Shown piece by piece: positions 36,418-44,669 of a stretch of DNA of 64,000 nucleotides. The notes beneath the pieces were generated by a model. The model made no database searches. It saw only the letters and a program-made list of their open reading frames with translations, and was not told the origin of the DNA. The translations under genes and the position numbers were made by a program. The stretch comes from Kineosphaera limosa NBRC 100340 (GTDB taxonomy: Bacteria > Actinomycetota > Actinomycetes > Actinomycetales > Dermatophilaceae): the NCBI RefSeq assembly GCF_000298215.1, contig NZ_BAHD01000007.1:21084-85083 (forward strand), given 5' to 3'. Each line of letters opens with the position of its first letter. Position 1 is the first letter of the stretch.

Positions 36418-36981
36418 CTACTGTGGCCCGCGCGAACGGTCGGCGTCGCTCACGAGGGAGCGATGTTGGGTAGGTGTTCCGGACGACGCCAGGCTCGGAG
36501 TGGCACCCTGAGCCAGCTTTAGGCGGGTCCACACGTTCATGTTGATGACGACCGCGGCGATCTCGGCGACTTCGCGCTCCGTGAAGTGGAGCCGCAGTTC
36601 TTTGTGCAGGGCCGGAATCTCCTCGTGACGGAACAAGGTGAGACCTTCGCAGTAGGCGAGCGCGACTCTCTGCCCGGGCGAGTACATGGCGCTCTCGCGC
36701 CACGACGCCAGGTGTGCGGTCTGCTCGGACCGGATCCCGATCCTGGCCGCCACCTCGGCGTGGAGAATCAGGCAGTAGGAGCAGGGGTTGAGCTGTGCGA
36801 CGCGCAGACGAAGGAGTTGTAGCAGGACACGGTCCGCCGACAGCTCTGCGGCGTACCCGAACTGTGCGGCCATGTCCTTGGCAAGTTCGTGGAACGGGGT
36901 GATGTCTGGGTCGAAGCGAGTGTTCTCGAACCGGAGACTCCCGAGTACCGGTTTCGGGTCTTCGGTGCCGGGCTCAGGCAT
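36418..36981 (-). CDS. Carboxymuconolactone decarboxylase/AhpD-like protein
   Basis: A 187-residue protein of the AhpD-like superfamily. The redox motif NPCSYCLILHAEVA (about residue 65) has the CxxC and downstream His used by AhpD for peroxidase/alkylhydroperoxidase chemistry. Flanking helices include GQRVALAYCEGLTLF and EREVAEIAAVVINMNVWTRL. The last ~30 residues look disordered. It overlaps the GNAT gene upstream by eight bases and precedes the sulfite-oxidase-like gene by 25. Peroxide or electrophile detoxification fits the context; the true substrate is unknown. Confidence 0.88.
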   Translation of the reverse strand: MPEPGTEDPKPVLGSLRFENTRFDPDITPFHELAKDMAAQFGYAAELSADRVLLQLLRLRVAQLNPCSYCLILHAEVAARIGIRSEQTAHLASWRESAMYSPGQRVALAYCEGLTLFRHEEIPALHKELRLHFTEREVAEIAAVVINMNVWTRLKLAQGATPSLASSGTPTQHRSLVSDADRSRGPQ

Positions 36982-37426
36982 CGTCGCGACCGTCCCGTCC
37001 AGTGCCCGGAATGTCCACCATGGCGGCGTACTCGGGGTTGCGCTCGATGAAGGACCGGAACACGGGGCACCTCACGGTCGCGCTCTTGCCCTCCGCGCGG
37101 ATGCTGTCCAGCACCCTGCGGGTGAGTTCGGTCGCCAAGCCCTGTCCTCGGTAGTCCGGCAGGATCGAGGTCGCCAACAGCGTCACTCTGCCGTTCTTGT
37201 CCGCGAACGGGACGGCTCCGAATTCGACGCCATCCTTGGTTGCGACGAAGGCGCTGGCCTGAGCATCCACTGCGATCGAGAACGACGTGCCGTCCTCGAG
37301 GTTCGTCGACCTGGCATCGGGCTCGTCATGCCGTGCGCCTGTGTCCGTGAAGGCGCCACCAGCCTGATTCTGGTCCTGTGGGTCCATACTTCCTGTCACC
37401 TGACCCAGGTCCTCGGGTTCGTTCAT
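36974..37426 (-). CDS. GNAT-family N-acetyltransferase (YjdJ-like)
   Basis: A 150-residue protein with a short GNAT domain in residues about 50-140. The acetyl-CoA loop is PDYRGQGLATELTRRVLDSI, and the ending TVRCPVFRSFIERNPEYA is typical of the compact YjdJ-type subgroup, which contains a conserved Cys. The first ~45 residues are polar and variable. It is first in the minus-strand operon GNAT-AhpD-SuoX-like-FNR-DUF6510-cysS. The substrate is unknown. Confidence 0.85.
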   Translation of the reverse strand: MNEPEDLGQVTGSMDPQDQNQAGGAFTDTGARHDEPDARSTNLEDGTSFSIAVDAQASAFVATKDGVEFGAVPFADKNGRVTLLATSILPDYRGQGLATELTRRVLDSIRAEGKSATVRCPVFRSFIERNPEYAAMVDIPGTGRDGRDDA

Positions 37427-37565
37427 GCCGTTTCCTCTCCAACCTCTGTCGCCGGACCTGCATCGCCGAGGAGTCTTGGTTTGACCCTAGCAGCCGCGTG
37501 ACATCGGTCTTGTCGGTCGTCGCGAGACCAGCCGCCCCGCCTCGGGGGCGACGCATCGTCTGGCC

Positions 37566-37610
37566 TCGACTCTAACGCAGGACATGTGGAATAGTTGGAC
37601 CGCCCGGTCC
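37566..37610 (+). promoter_or_regulatory. Candidate msrB promoter with TetR-type operator
   Basis: TCGACT (37566-37571) and AATAGT (37590-37595) are a weak -35/-10 pair with an 18-base spacer. Immediately after lies GGACCG-CC-CGGTCC (37597-37610), a perfect inverted repeat of the size and composition common for TetR-family operators. Repressor bound here would block transcription of msrBA. The island encodes two TetR-type proteins. Confidence 0.45.
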
Positions 37611-37661
37611 GTTACAGCACGTGATGGCGCGGCCGCGCGTCACCTGCTAGGAGGAGCCAAA

Positions 37662-38141
37662 GTGACCACCAACGACTACCGCAGGACCCCTGAGTTGCTC
37701 AGCCGCCTGAGCGACGAGCAGCATCGGGTGACGCAGCAGGACGGCACAGAGCCGGCCTATCGGAACGAGTACTGGGACAATCACGAGCCTGGCATCTACG
37801 TCGACATCGTCTCGGGTCAGCCGCTGTTCTCGTCCACCGACAAGTACGACAGCGGCACGGGATGGCCGAGCTTCACGGCGCCCATCGCCGCCGACGCTGT
37901 CACGACCAAGGCGGACCGGACGCACGGCATGATCCGCACCGAGGTGCGCTCGGCGGGCGCCGACAGCCATCTCGGGCACCTATTCCACGACGGACCCGCC
38001 GCCGCCGGGGGCCAGAGGTACTGCATGAACTCGGCCGCGATGCGCTTCGTTCCTGCCTCCAAGCTCGTCGAGGAGGGCTACGGCCAGTTCAGTGCACTGT
38101 TCGACACCGACCAGGACTCTACGAAGGGAGCCACCGCATGA
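37662..38141 (+). CDS. msrB: Peptide methionine-R-sulfoxide reductase
   Basis: A 159-residue MsrB reducing the R-epimer of methionine sulfoxide. GTG 37662 follows AGGAGGAG at 37649-37656. Family motifs: [30 protein letters not shown] and the catalytic cysteine in [11 protein letters not shown]. The two CxxC pairs that bind zinc in E. coli MsrB are absent (YVDIVSG in place of CxxC), so it belongs to the zinc-free group. The stop overlaps the msrA start (ATGA). Recycling probably uses the thioredoxin at 39807. Confidence 0.94.
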   Translation: MTTNDYRRTPELLSRLSDEQHRVTQQDGTEPAYRNEYWDNHEPGIYVDIVSGQPLFSSTDKYDSGTGWPSFTAPIAADAVTTKADRTHGMIRTEVRSAGADSHLGHLFHDGPAAAGGQRYCMNSAAMRFVPASKLVEEGYGQFSALFDTDQDSTKGATA

Positions 38142-38698
38142 CCAGCGGGACCAACGACAGCGGAGCGATCGCGCAGGTCTCGGGAGCGGAGACAGCCGTT
38201 CTGGCTGGCGGGTGCTTCTGGGGCATGCAGGACCTAATCCGTCGCCAGCCGGGCATCTTAGGAACCCGCGTCGGGTACACGGGTGGGCAGAACGAACACC
38301 CGACGTACCGCGACCACCCAGGCCATGCGGAGGCGATCGAGGTCGTCTTCGACCCTTCGAAGACGAGCTATCGGGACATCCTGGCGCTGTTCTTCCAGAT
38401 CCACGATCCCTCGACGCTGAACCGTCAGGGGAACGACCGAGGGACGAGTTACCGCTCCGCGATCTTCCCGGTGACGCCGGAGCAGGAGCGGATCGCCCGC
38501 GACACGATCGCGGATGTGAACGCATCGGGTCTGTGGCCGGGTAAGGCAGTTACCAGTATCGAGCCGGTCGGTCCGTTCTGGGAGGCGGAGCCCGAGCACC
38601 AGGACTACCTGGAGAAGTATCCGAACGGCTACACGTGCCACTTCCCCCGCGACGGCTGGGTACTACCGGAGCGGAGTTCGCCCAGCGTGGCAACATAG
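38138..38698 (+). CDS. msrA: Peptide methionine-S-sulfoxide reductase
   Basis: A 186-residue MsrA, reducing the S-epimer of methionine sulfoxide. The catalytic cysteine is in GGCFWGMQD (about residue 26), followed by [22 protein letters not shown] and [17 protein letters not shown] second cysteine in NGYTCHF near the C-terminus is the resolving residue. The ATG at 38138 overlaps the msrB stop by four bases, so MsrB and MsrA are made together. Length is normal. Confidence 0.95.
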   Translation: MTSGTNDSGAIAQVSGAETAVLAGGCFWGMQDLIRRQPGILGTRVGYTGGQNEHPTYRDHPGHAEAIEVVFDPSKTSYRDILALFFQIHDPSTLNRQGNDRGTSYRSAIFPVTPEQERIARDTIADVNASGLWPGKAVTSIEPVGPFWEAEPEHQDYLEKYPNGYTCHFPRDGWVLPERSSPSVAT

Positions 38699-38918
38699 CA
38701 AGGTTCTGAGGTTTGGGCCCGGGCATCTGGGGTCGAGATCCGCCTCGCCGCCCCCGAAGGGTCCGGTGACGGTTGACGACTGCACAGCCATGCCCAACCG
38801 CGAGGGCCCCGATCCTGAAGTACGACATGAGGCTCTCGTCGGCTGCTCGCAAGGGTGGTCCACGCCGATGGTCGTTGGCACCTGAGTGCGGGCGAGAGAC
38901 CGCCCAACCCGAGGCGAT

Positions 38919-38924
38919 TAGCCT
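38919..38924 (+). promoter_or_regulatory. -10 box (TAGCCT) placed for a leaderless start
   Basis: TAGCCT fits TANNNT and ends six bases before the ATG of the TetR-type gene at 38931, so the transcript probably begins at or next to the start codon. GACCGCCC at about 38899 resembles half of the msrB operator. Confidence 0.4.
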
Positions 38925-38930
38925 TGGGGT

Positions 38931-39573
38931 ATGACTGACAGCGCCAGCGGCCCCCGCCCGCGCCGCTTGACGGCGCGCGGCGCCGCAACGAAGGCACGGA
39001 TTATCGAGGCAGCCGATCAGTTGATGTACGAGCGCGGCGTTGCCTCGACGACTCTGGCCGACGTCCGTGCATCGAGTGGGACGTCGAAGTCGCAAGCTCT
39101 ATCAGCACTTCGCTGAGAAGGACGCACTGGTGAAAGAAGTCATTGAGGCACGTGCAGAGGCACTGCTGTCACAGCAGCGCCGTCGCCTTGCGAGGGTCGA
39201 GTCGCTGCGCGGACTCGAACTCTGGCGCGATGAGCTAGTTGAACGCAATGCGCTCCGAAACGGCGCCTATGGGTGCCCACTAGGAGCGCTGGCGAATGAG
39301 ATCGCTGATCATGACGAAGACACACGGAAAGTCATTGCTGCTCATTTTGACGCCTGGCTCCAACTCTTGACTGATGCGATTGAAGAGCTGAAGAAGCGCG
39401 GCGTGCTAATCCCGAGCGCCGAGGCGCACGCGTTGGCCACTGGGCTGTTGGCTGCTCTCCAAGGAGGTTACCTACTCGCTAAGACGGCCCGAGACGTCCG
39501 TCCCATGCGGGTGGTCCTCGACATGGCCATCGCACAGGTGCGGGCGTACTCGACGGAGAGCAACTCTGCGTGA
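38931..39573 (+). pseudogene. TetR-family regulator with a one-base frameshift
   Basis: Codons from 38931 encode a TetR helix-turn-helix up to ASSGTSKSQ, then the frame is lost. The next frame continues LYQHFAEKDALVKEVIEARAE and the full ligand domain to 39573. The break is at CAAG (39093-39096), where one extra A gives CAA-GCT instead of the expected CAG-CTC. Total length, 643 bases, is one more than a multiple of three, consistent with a single insertion. The repaired protein would be 213 residues, related to the TetR at 30962 (both share the GCP-G-LA-EI and LQGGYLL-KT-RD segments). It could be true decay or a sequencing error. Confidence 0.85.
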
Positions 39574-39806
39574 CTGCGCCCCACCCCGCTCGGCCAGCGC
39601 AGCGACCCTGAGATTCGCCCGGCTCCTAGAATCTGTGGACTTGAGGGTCCAGAACACGTTCAAGTCGAACGCGTAGGGAAGGCGCTGCGCTCTCCCGGCA
39701 GCCCTTTGGCTTAAGGCCCATGGCGCTTGCGCCGCTCGCGAAGATCGGCAATCATGAGAGTGGACCCTGGGGTCCATTGTTAGCTCACCGAGCGATTGGA
39801 CGGAAG

Positions 39807-40175
39807 ATGGCAACGGTTGATGTGACAGACAAGAACTTCCGCGAAGTGACCGAGCGGGAAGGGATCGTCATCCTTGACTTCTGGGCTACCTGGTGCGGTG
39901 CATGCAAGGCGTTTGCGCCGGTGTACGAGGCAGCATCTGAGAGCCACATGGATATCCTCTTTGGCAAGGTCGACACGGAGGCGGCGCAGCAGTTGTCTGA
40001 GTCACTCGCAATCCGCGCGCTACCAACAATCGCGGTCTACCGCGACTCGATCAGGGTGTTCTTCCAGGCCGGTGCGCTCCCGAGGCCCGCGCTTGACGAC
40101 CTGATCACACAGGTACGGGCGCTCGACATGGCGCAAGTGCGAGCCGAGATCGAGAGCCATGCCCACGTCCACTAG
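39807..40175 (+). CDS. Thioredoxin
   Basis: A 122-residue thioredoxin. The active site is WCGAC (Cys30 and Cys33), with Ala rather than the usual Pro between the cysteines, which tends to shift redox potential. ILDFWATWC and the cis-proline loop ALPTIAVYRD are normal. GGAAG just before the ATG at 39807 is a weak ribosome binding site. It presumably recycles MsrA/MsrB or other thiol enzymes of this module. The C-terminal extension MAQVRAEIESHAHVH is His-containing and of unknown use. Confidence 0.92.
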   Translation: MATVDVTDKNFREVTEREGIVILDFWATWCGACKAFAPVYEAASESHMDILFGKVDTEAAQQLSESLAIRALPTIAVYRDSIRVFFQAGALPRPALDDLITQVRALDMAQVRAEIESHAHVH

Positions 40176-40253
40176 TAGTTGCCGTGGTCAGGAGGACGAT
40201 GTCCCGGACATGCGTCGGGCTGCGTGAGGCGTCTCCCTGATTGGATCGGGTCG

Positions 40254-41125
40254 TCAGGAGTTGATGTTGTCGAGTTCGGCGAGGTCCTGTTCTGTGAGGG
40301 ACAAACTGGCGCCGGTGATGTTCTCGCGCAGGTGCGCGACCTTCGAGGTCCCAGGGATGAGGAGGATGTTCTCCGAGCGCTGCAGCAGCCAAGCAAGGGC
40401 GACAGCCATCTGGGTTGTCTCCAGACGGGTTGCCACGGCGGTGAGCGCATCGGCCTGGAGCGGGGAGAACCCACCGAGGGGGAAGAAGGGGACGTAGGCG
40501 ATGTTGTCGGCGGCGAGGCTGTCGATCAGATGGTCGTCCCACCGGTTGGCGAGGTTGTACATGTTCTGCACGCAGACGATCGGTGTCACCGCGCGGGCTT
40601 CGGCAACCTGCTCAGCGGTGACGTTACTGACTCCGAGCTGGCCGATCAATTCCTCTTGCTGGAGGCCGGCGAGGGTCTCCATGGCTTCGGCGATCGAGCC
40701 TGGCTGGGGGCCGTTGGCATCTCCCATGCGCATGTTCACCAGGTCGAGGCGCTCGGCCCCCAGGGATTCAAGGTTGTCCCGGAACTGCTGGCGCAGCTCC
40801 TCGGGAGTGCGCGCGGTTGGCCAGCCGCCCTCGGCGTCGCGGTTCGCGCCGACCTTGGTGGCGATCAGTACCGACTCCGGATACGGATGCAGCGCCTCAC
40901 GAATCAACTCGTTGGCGACCCGCGGGCCGTAGGCGTCGCTGGTGTCGATGTGCGTGACGCCCTGCGCGACCGCCTCGCGTAGCACCGCGATCGCGCCGTC
41001 ATGGTCAGCCGGTGGCCCCATCACCCAGGGTCCCGCGAGCTGCATGGCCCCGTAGCCGAAGCGGGTGACACTCCGTTCGCCAAGGTTCCAGGTGCCGCCG
41101 GGAGCGTGATTGACGCTGTGGTCAT
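40254..41125 (-). CDS. Aldo/keto reductase, possible frameshift near the N-terminus
   Basis: A TIM-barrel aldo/keto reductase of about 290 residues: [34 protein letters not shown] (catalytic Asp and Tyr), [11 protein letters not shown] (catalytic Lys), [13 protein letters not shown] and [10 protein letters not shown]. An ATG at 41125 opens MTTASITLP, the expected N-terminus, but in another frame from [20 protein letters not shown] near 41098-41104 appears to lack one G. Without repair, translation would need a TTG at 41195 in the divergent promoter region. Members reduce aldehydes and quinone-like carbonyls. It is divergent from an HxlR regulator, its likely controller. Confidence 0.82.
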
Positions 41126-41211
41126 CGTGTCGTGCCTTCCTTGTTCGGATCAGGGGTGGTGCTCCGCACCGTCTTGTATCAGTGTTGGAGAGCAACTCTC
41201 TTCTGGGAAGT

Positions 41212-41229
41212 ACGCACTTCGGAGTGCGT
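41212..41229. promoter_or_regulatory. Candidate HxlR operator
   Basis: ACGCACT (41212-41218) and AGTGCGT (41223-41229) form a perfect inverted repeat with a four-base spacer, within a near-palindromic GTACGCACT...AGTGCGTTAC. It lies in the gap between the divergent aldo/keto reductase and HxlR genes, 23 bases before the HxlR start. HxlR regulators bind such short palindromes at promoters of reductases. A second inverted repeat, GAGAG-CAA-CTCTC, lies at 41188-41200. Confidence 0.6.
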
Positions 41230-41251
41230 TACCTCCTGTGGAAAGGCGGAC

Positions 41252-41680
41252 ATGATGGCGACGACGACCGCGGCCGAGAAGCGCGAGCGGGCCAAGAGCG
41301 CGTACAACGCGTTCCTCGCGGTGTGCCCGAGCCGTCAGCTCCTCGACCGGCTCGCCGACAAATGGGTCGTGCTCATCCTCTGTGCTCTCGGCGGCGACGG
41401 CACCGGCAGCGTCGGCGAGCCGGCGTCTATGCGGTACTCCGAACTCTCCCGCCTCATCGCCGGTGTCAGCCAGAAGATGCTCACCCAAACCCTTCGATCC
41501 CTGGAACGAGACGGCCTCATCACCCGCACGGTCACCCCGACTGTCCCCGCCACCGTCGACTACGCGCTCACAGACCTCGGTCTCTCGCTCCACCGGACCA
41601 CCCGGCAGCTCAGGGTCTGGGCGCAAGACCACATGGACACTGTCCAGACCCATCGCGACCACTACGACACCCAGCACTGA
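41252..41680 (+). CDS. HxlR-family transcriptional regulator
   Basis: A 142-residue winged-helix regulator. The single conserved cysteine near the N-terminus ([23 protein letters not shown]) is in the position used for thiol-based sensing in related HxlR proteins such as YodB and QorR. Recognition helix region: [31 protein letters not shown], followed by the wing and YALTDLG. AAGG upstream of ATG 41252 (or 41255) may be the ribosome site. Probably represses the divergent aldo/keto reductase until its cysteine is modified by quinones or hypochlorite; this is inference. Confidence 0.9.
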   Translation: MMATTTAAEKRERAKSAYNAFLAVCPSRQLLDRLADKWVVLILCALGGDGTGSVGEPASMRYSELSRLIAGVSQKMLTQTLRSLERDGLITRTVTPTVPATVDYALTDLGLSLHRTTRQLRVWAQDHMDTVQTHRDHYDTQH

Positions 41681-41729
41681 CACCGTGCGACATCCGGGTA
41701 CGCTGACCGAGCGCTTCGCTCCCAGGCTT

Positions 41730-41975
41730 GACATTGAGGCAGGGGAAGCCACCGCAGAGGATGTCCATCGGTTCGACGGCGCTCCAGTCGATGCTGGTGA
41801 CGTCACCGAGGTTCAGCGCGTCGGGCCAGTGGCGGGCGACGGGTTCGTTGATCTCGAAGAACCAGATCGTCTCGGCGTCGAAGACATACTTGACAGCCAG
41901 ATCGAGTCCGCCGTATCGAGACAACAGCGACCCGACCCGCAGACGACGCTCACCAGACGGGGTGTGGTCGTGCAT
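41730..41975 (-). pseudogene. DNA cytosine methyltransferase, N-terminal remnant
   Basis: About 82 codons from an ATG at 41975 match the start of a C5-cytosine methyltransferase: LRVGSLLSRYGGLDLAV (S-adenosylmethionine motif I), IWFFEINEPVARHWP, GDVTSIDW and DILCGGFPC, the catalytic Pro-Cys motif. Similarity stops right after that motif at about 41730 and the remaining two thirds of the enzyme are missing. It is a leftover of a phage- or plasmid-type methyltransferase gene. Confidence 0.7.
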
Positions 41976-42276
41976 GAAGGCTCCGGCAGTTCGGTGACCC
42001 CGAACCCGAGCCCCTCACGGCGCCCTGTCGCCGGGCTGATCACCTGCCAGGTGCACGATCCCGCCTGGTCGCCCGCGGAACCCCGCCGATAACCCGACGG
42101 AGCGCGTCCGCTCTCGACCGGCAGCCCGACGCCGATCCGTCTCCCCGCTCAGCCCTCTCTGAGCTGCCACGCGTCTTGCAGGTCGAGGGAGGGTGCCCCC
42201 TTCGTCGTGCGCCTCGGACCCCCGCCTCGTCGCCGACTACGGCTCGGAGCTGTCGGTGACGGATAACGTGAGTACC
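41976..42276. other. Gene-free stretch
   Basis: No supportable gene between the methyltransferase remnant and the PIN-domain gene. Long frames exist but lack recognisable features. GTG 42268 and ATG 42277 near its right end are alternative starts for the PIN protein. Confidence 0.5.
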
Positions 42277-43272
42277 ATGCTCAACTTGCTGGTTGACACC
42301 TCGACGTGGCTAGACCTGTCCAAACGACGTGACGGTCAGCGATGGATCGTTGCCCTCCGCGTCCTTGTTCATCAGGGTGAGGTCGAGTTGATCGTGCCGT
42401 CGCTCGTCATCGAGGAGTATGAGCGCAATCGAGAGCGTGTCGAGGCGTCGATGACCGCTAGTGTCGCTCAGCGCTTCAAACTGATCCGACAGGATCTTGA
42501 TGACTTCGGCGGCACCGACACCGAGCAGGCGCTCAGGACCGTTGAAGACCTTGCACGCCACGCACCACTGATTGGCGCGATGACGACCCGCAACTTCGAT
42601 GAAGTCCTCGATCTGCTCCGTGGTGGCCGCGCAGTGGAGGCCACGGACTCGGAACGCCACGCGGCGGTCGAACGAGGTCTCTCGAAGCGAGCACCTTTTC
42701 ACCGCTCGCGCAACAGTGTCGCCGACGCGTTGCTGCTCGAGTTGTACGCAACCGCGATTGCAACTGTCGATCTTGCGCAACACCCCCATGCGTTCGTTAC
42801 GTCCAACAGCGAGGACTTCTCATTACCCAATGGGGACAAGCGGCTGCCGCATCCAGACATCTCGGCAGCCTTCGCATCGGAGCATTCCACTTACGCACTG
42901 GGAGTCGACGGATTGAACGGGGTCCTTCGTCACCACTTCAGTCCAGAGATCGAGGAACTGTTCGCAGATACCGATTTCGTGGAGGAGCCGCGACGCTTGG
43001 ATGAAATCCAAGACGCTGAGAAGGAGCTTTTCGATCGCATCTGGTACCACCGTTCACTGCAACACGAGTACCATTTGGAGGATGCTGGCGACTATGCCGG
43101 GCTCGAACGGTTACGGAAAATCGCCGGCGAGGGGCGAGCACGCGTTGAGGGGACCTACACGCAACCGGGAGAGCTAGGACCATACTCAGATTTCGAACTT
43201 GGCATGCTCAACGGGAAAATCTCTGCGTTGCGATGGGTCCTTGGCAGTGAGTGGGATTTTCTCGACACCTAG
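42277..43272 (+). CDS. PIN-domain (DUF4935-like) putative RNase
   Basis: About 331 residues from ATG 42277; GTG 42268 is an alternative. The N-terminal ~190 residues form a PIN-like nuclease domain: LLVDTSTWLDL (first Asp), LIVPSLVIEEYERNR (Glu), NSVADALLLELY (Asp) and AFVTSNSEDF (Asp). This arrangement matches the PIN_12/DUF4935 group. PIN nucleases usually cut RNA, often as toxins or antiviral effectors. The C-terminal ~130 residues form a helical domain of unknown function. No antitoxin-like small gene precedes it. It converges on the TIR operon, so it is part of a defence-rich stretch. Confidence 0.8.
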   Translation: MLNLLVDTSTWLDLSKRRDGQRWIVALRVLVHQGEVELIVPSLVIEEYERNRERVEASMTASVAQRFKLIRQDLDDFGGTDTEQALRTVEDLARHAPLIGAMTTRNFDEVLDLLRGGRAVEATDSERHAAVERGLSKRAPFHRSRNSVADALLLELYATAIATVDLAQHPHAFVTSNSEDFSLPNGDKRLPHPDISAAFASEHSTYALGVDGLNGVLRHHFSPEIEELFADTDFVEEPRRLDEIQDAEKELFDRIWYHRSLQHEYHLEDAGDYAGLERLRKIAGEGRARVEGTYTQPGELGPYSDFELGMLNGKISALRWVLGSEWDFLDT

Positions 43273-43400
43273 CGCCATCCGTGCGCATGCTCAGGTATGC
43301 CCGCGTTGCGAAATCCGAGCACCATCCATCGAGGTCAAGATGCAGTCGCCATGAGCACCTAAGCCGCGGCATGAGGCACGATCGGTGTTGCTGTCCGAGG

Positions 43401-44342
43401 TCAGAACGGGTATTGAACTTGAGGGCTCGCTCGCGACGGCTCGGCGAACTGGTCATCGCTGAGAGAGGGTGAATTGCGGCCGTACTCAGGATCGTCGTAG
43501 ACAGCGAATCCACCTGGTTCCGACGCTGAGGCCACGAATCGATAGACAGGGCTTACGAGCACGCAAGCTGGGAGTATGAAGTGCTTGACGAAAGGAATGG
43601 CTTCAGCATCACGGCGCACGTAGGAGCGTCCGATTGGGCCTGGAAAGTAGTTCTCATCTCGGCCATGAGGGCTGAAGATTCGCTGGACCAGCTCGCATAA
43701 CAGAACGACAGCGGCCAGTGCGGCGTCGCGCGCGTCACCGCTGTCGAGATCAGAGCGATAGTGCACGGCTGCGTGCCTCATGCGCATGAGACGTAAGTAG
43801 TCACGGGCGGTCTCTTCGTCGAGAACACCCCATTCCTTTAGCGTCCGCACGCACTTTTGCCAGTCATCGAGAGATTTCTTTCCAGCAACGTGTTTAGTCG
43901 CCGGATGCGATGAGTAGTCGTCTCGCAATGTCAGGACTAGCTGATTCAGTATTCGTTCACCAAGGCCGCAGGCCCCCAGAAGCGCTGAGTAGTAGCTCCC
44001 CGAGACAAAGGCGTTACGCACCTGCGCTAGGTAGACGTTGTGAAGCGCCACAACCGACCAGGGCGCCACACCGAGATCGGTGAAATCGCGAATCTTCTGC
44101 TCGAAGTCTTCGATGCCGAACTGGTAGATAATCGCTTCTTTCACATGCGATTGATTAGTTAGCCACTGCTTCTTTATCTGCTCTTCCCAGTCATCTTTGA
44201 TCTCGGTAGTCAGCGTGTGAGCGCGTGTATCGAAAGTGATGGCGGCGGGCGTGAACCTACGCGAGTCATCGCCGTCAACGCGCTGCCGTCCGATCTCGAC
44301 TTTCACGGCACGTGACGACGGCGGGCGTGCAGCACTTCCCAT
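43401..44342 (-). CDS. HEPN-like protein, fourth gene of the TIR operon
   Basis: A 313-residue protein with no family I can name. Residues about 95-225 are helical and contain SGSYYSALLGACGLGERILNQL and then MRMRHAAVHYRSD near residue 190, where R-x4-H fits the catalytic motif of HEPN ribonucleases. The N-terminal ~90 residues are polar, and the C-terminal ~90 residues include short hydrophobic strands. It starts three bases after the stop of the 107-residue gene, so it is co-transcribed with the TIR and membrane genes. HEPN assignment is moderate; RNA cleavage is inferred. Confidence 0.65.
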   Translation of the reverse strand: MGSAARPPSSRAVKVEIGRQRVDGDDSRRFTPAAITFDTRAHTLTTEIKDDWEEQIKKQWLTNQSHVKEAIIYQFGIEDFEQKIRDFTDLGVAPWSVVALHNVYLAQVRNAFVSGSYYSALLGACGLGERILNQLVLTLRDDYSSHPATKHVAGKKSLDDWQKCVRTLKEWGVLDEETARDYLRLMRMRHAAVHYRSDLDSGDARDAALAAVVLLCELVQRIFSPHGRDENYFPGPIGRSYVRRDAEAIPFVKHFILPACVLVSPVYRFVASASEPGGFAVYDDPEYGRNSPSLSDDQFAEPSRASPQVQYPF

Positions 44343-44345
44343 AGA

Positions 44346-44669
44346 TCAACGCGCTCCTGTGCCGTCGAACGACTGACTATTCAGCACTCGCGCCACGGCT
44401 GCTATCGCTTGCGCGTAAGGACCATCCTCCGATCGCTTCGCAGGATCGAGCGAAGAGAAGGGCACGAGGGCATCGTGCTTAGGATTGATCGTCGCCATCC
44501 ATACAGACCAAGCGTCATGGACGTCTTCAAGCGAGACGTCCACGCCCTTCACCAGTACAAGCAACGCATACAGACGATAGAGAGCCCAAGCGTCGTCGTC
44601 GGGTCGCTGTTCCGGATCCAGTGTTGCCTCGATGCGCGCGGCGATCTCGTCGATATAGTTCAGAGCCAT
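44346..44669 (-). CDS. 107-residue protein of the TIR operon
   Basis: Starts inside the end of the membrane protein gene (10-base overlap) and stops three bases before the HEPN-like gene. Mostly helical: IDEIAARIEATLDPE, then WALYRLYALLVLVKG and VHDAWSVWMATINPKHDALVPFSSLDP. It has no membrane segment, Cys cluster or catalytic motif that I can see. The NPKHDALVPF segment looks like the conserved core of a small family of actinobacterial proteins. Possible adaptor or regulator of the system. Confidence 0.65.
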   Translation of the reverse strand: MALNYIDEIAARIEATLDPEQRPDDDAWALYRLYALLVLVKGVDVSLEDVHDAWSVWMATINPKHDALVPFSSLDPAKRSEDGPYAQAIAAVARVLNSQSFDGTGAR

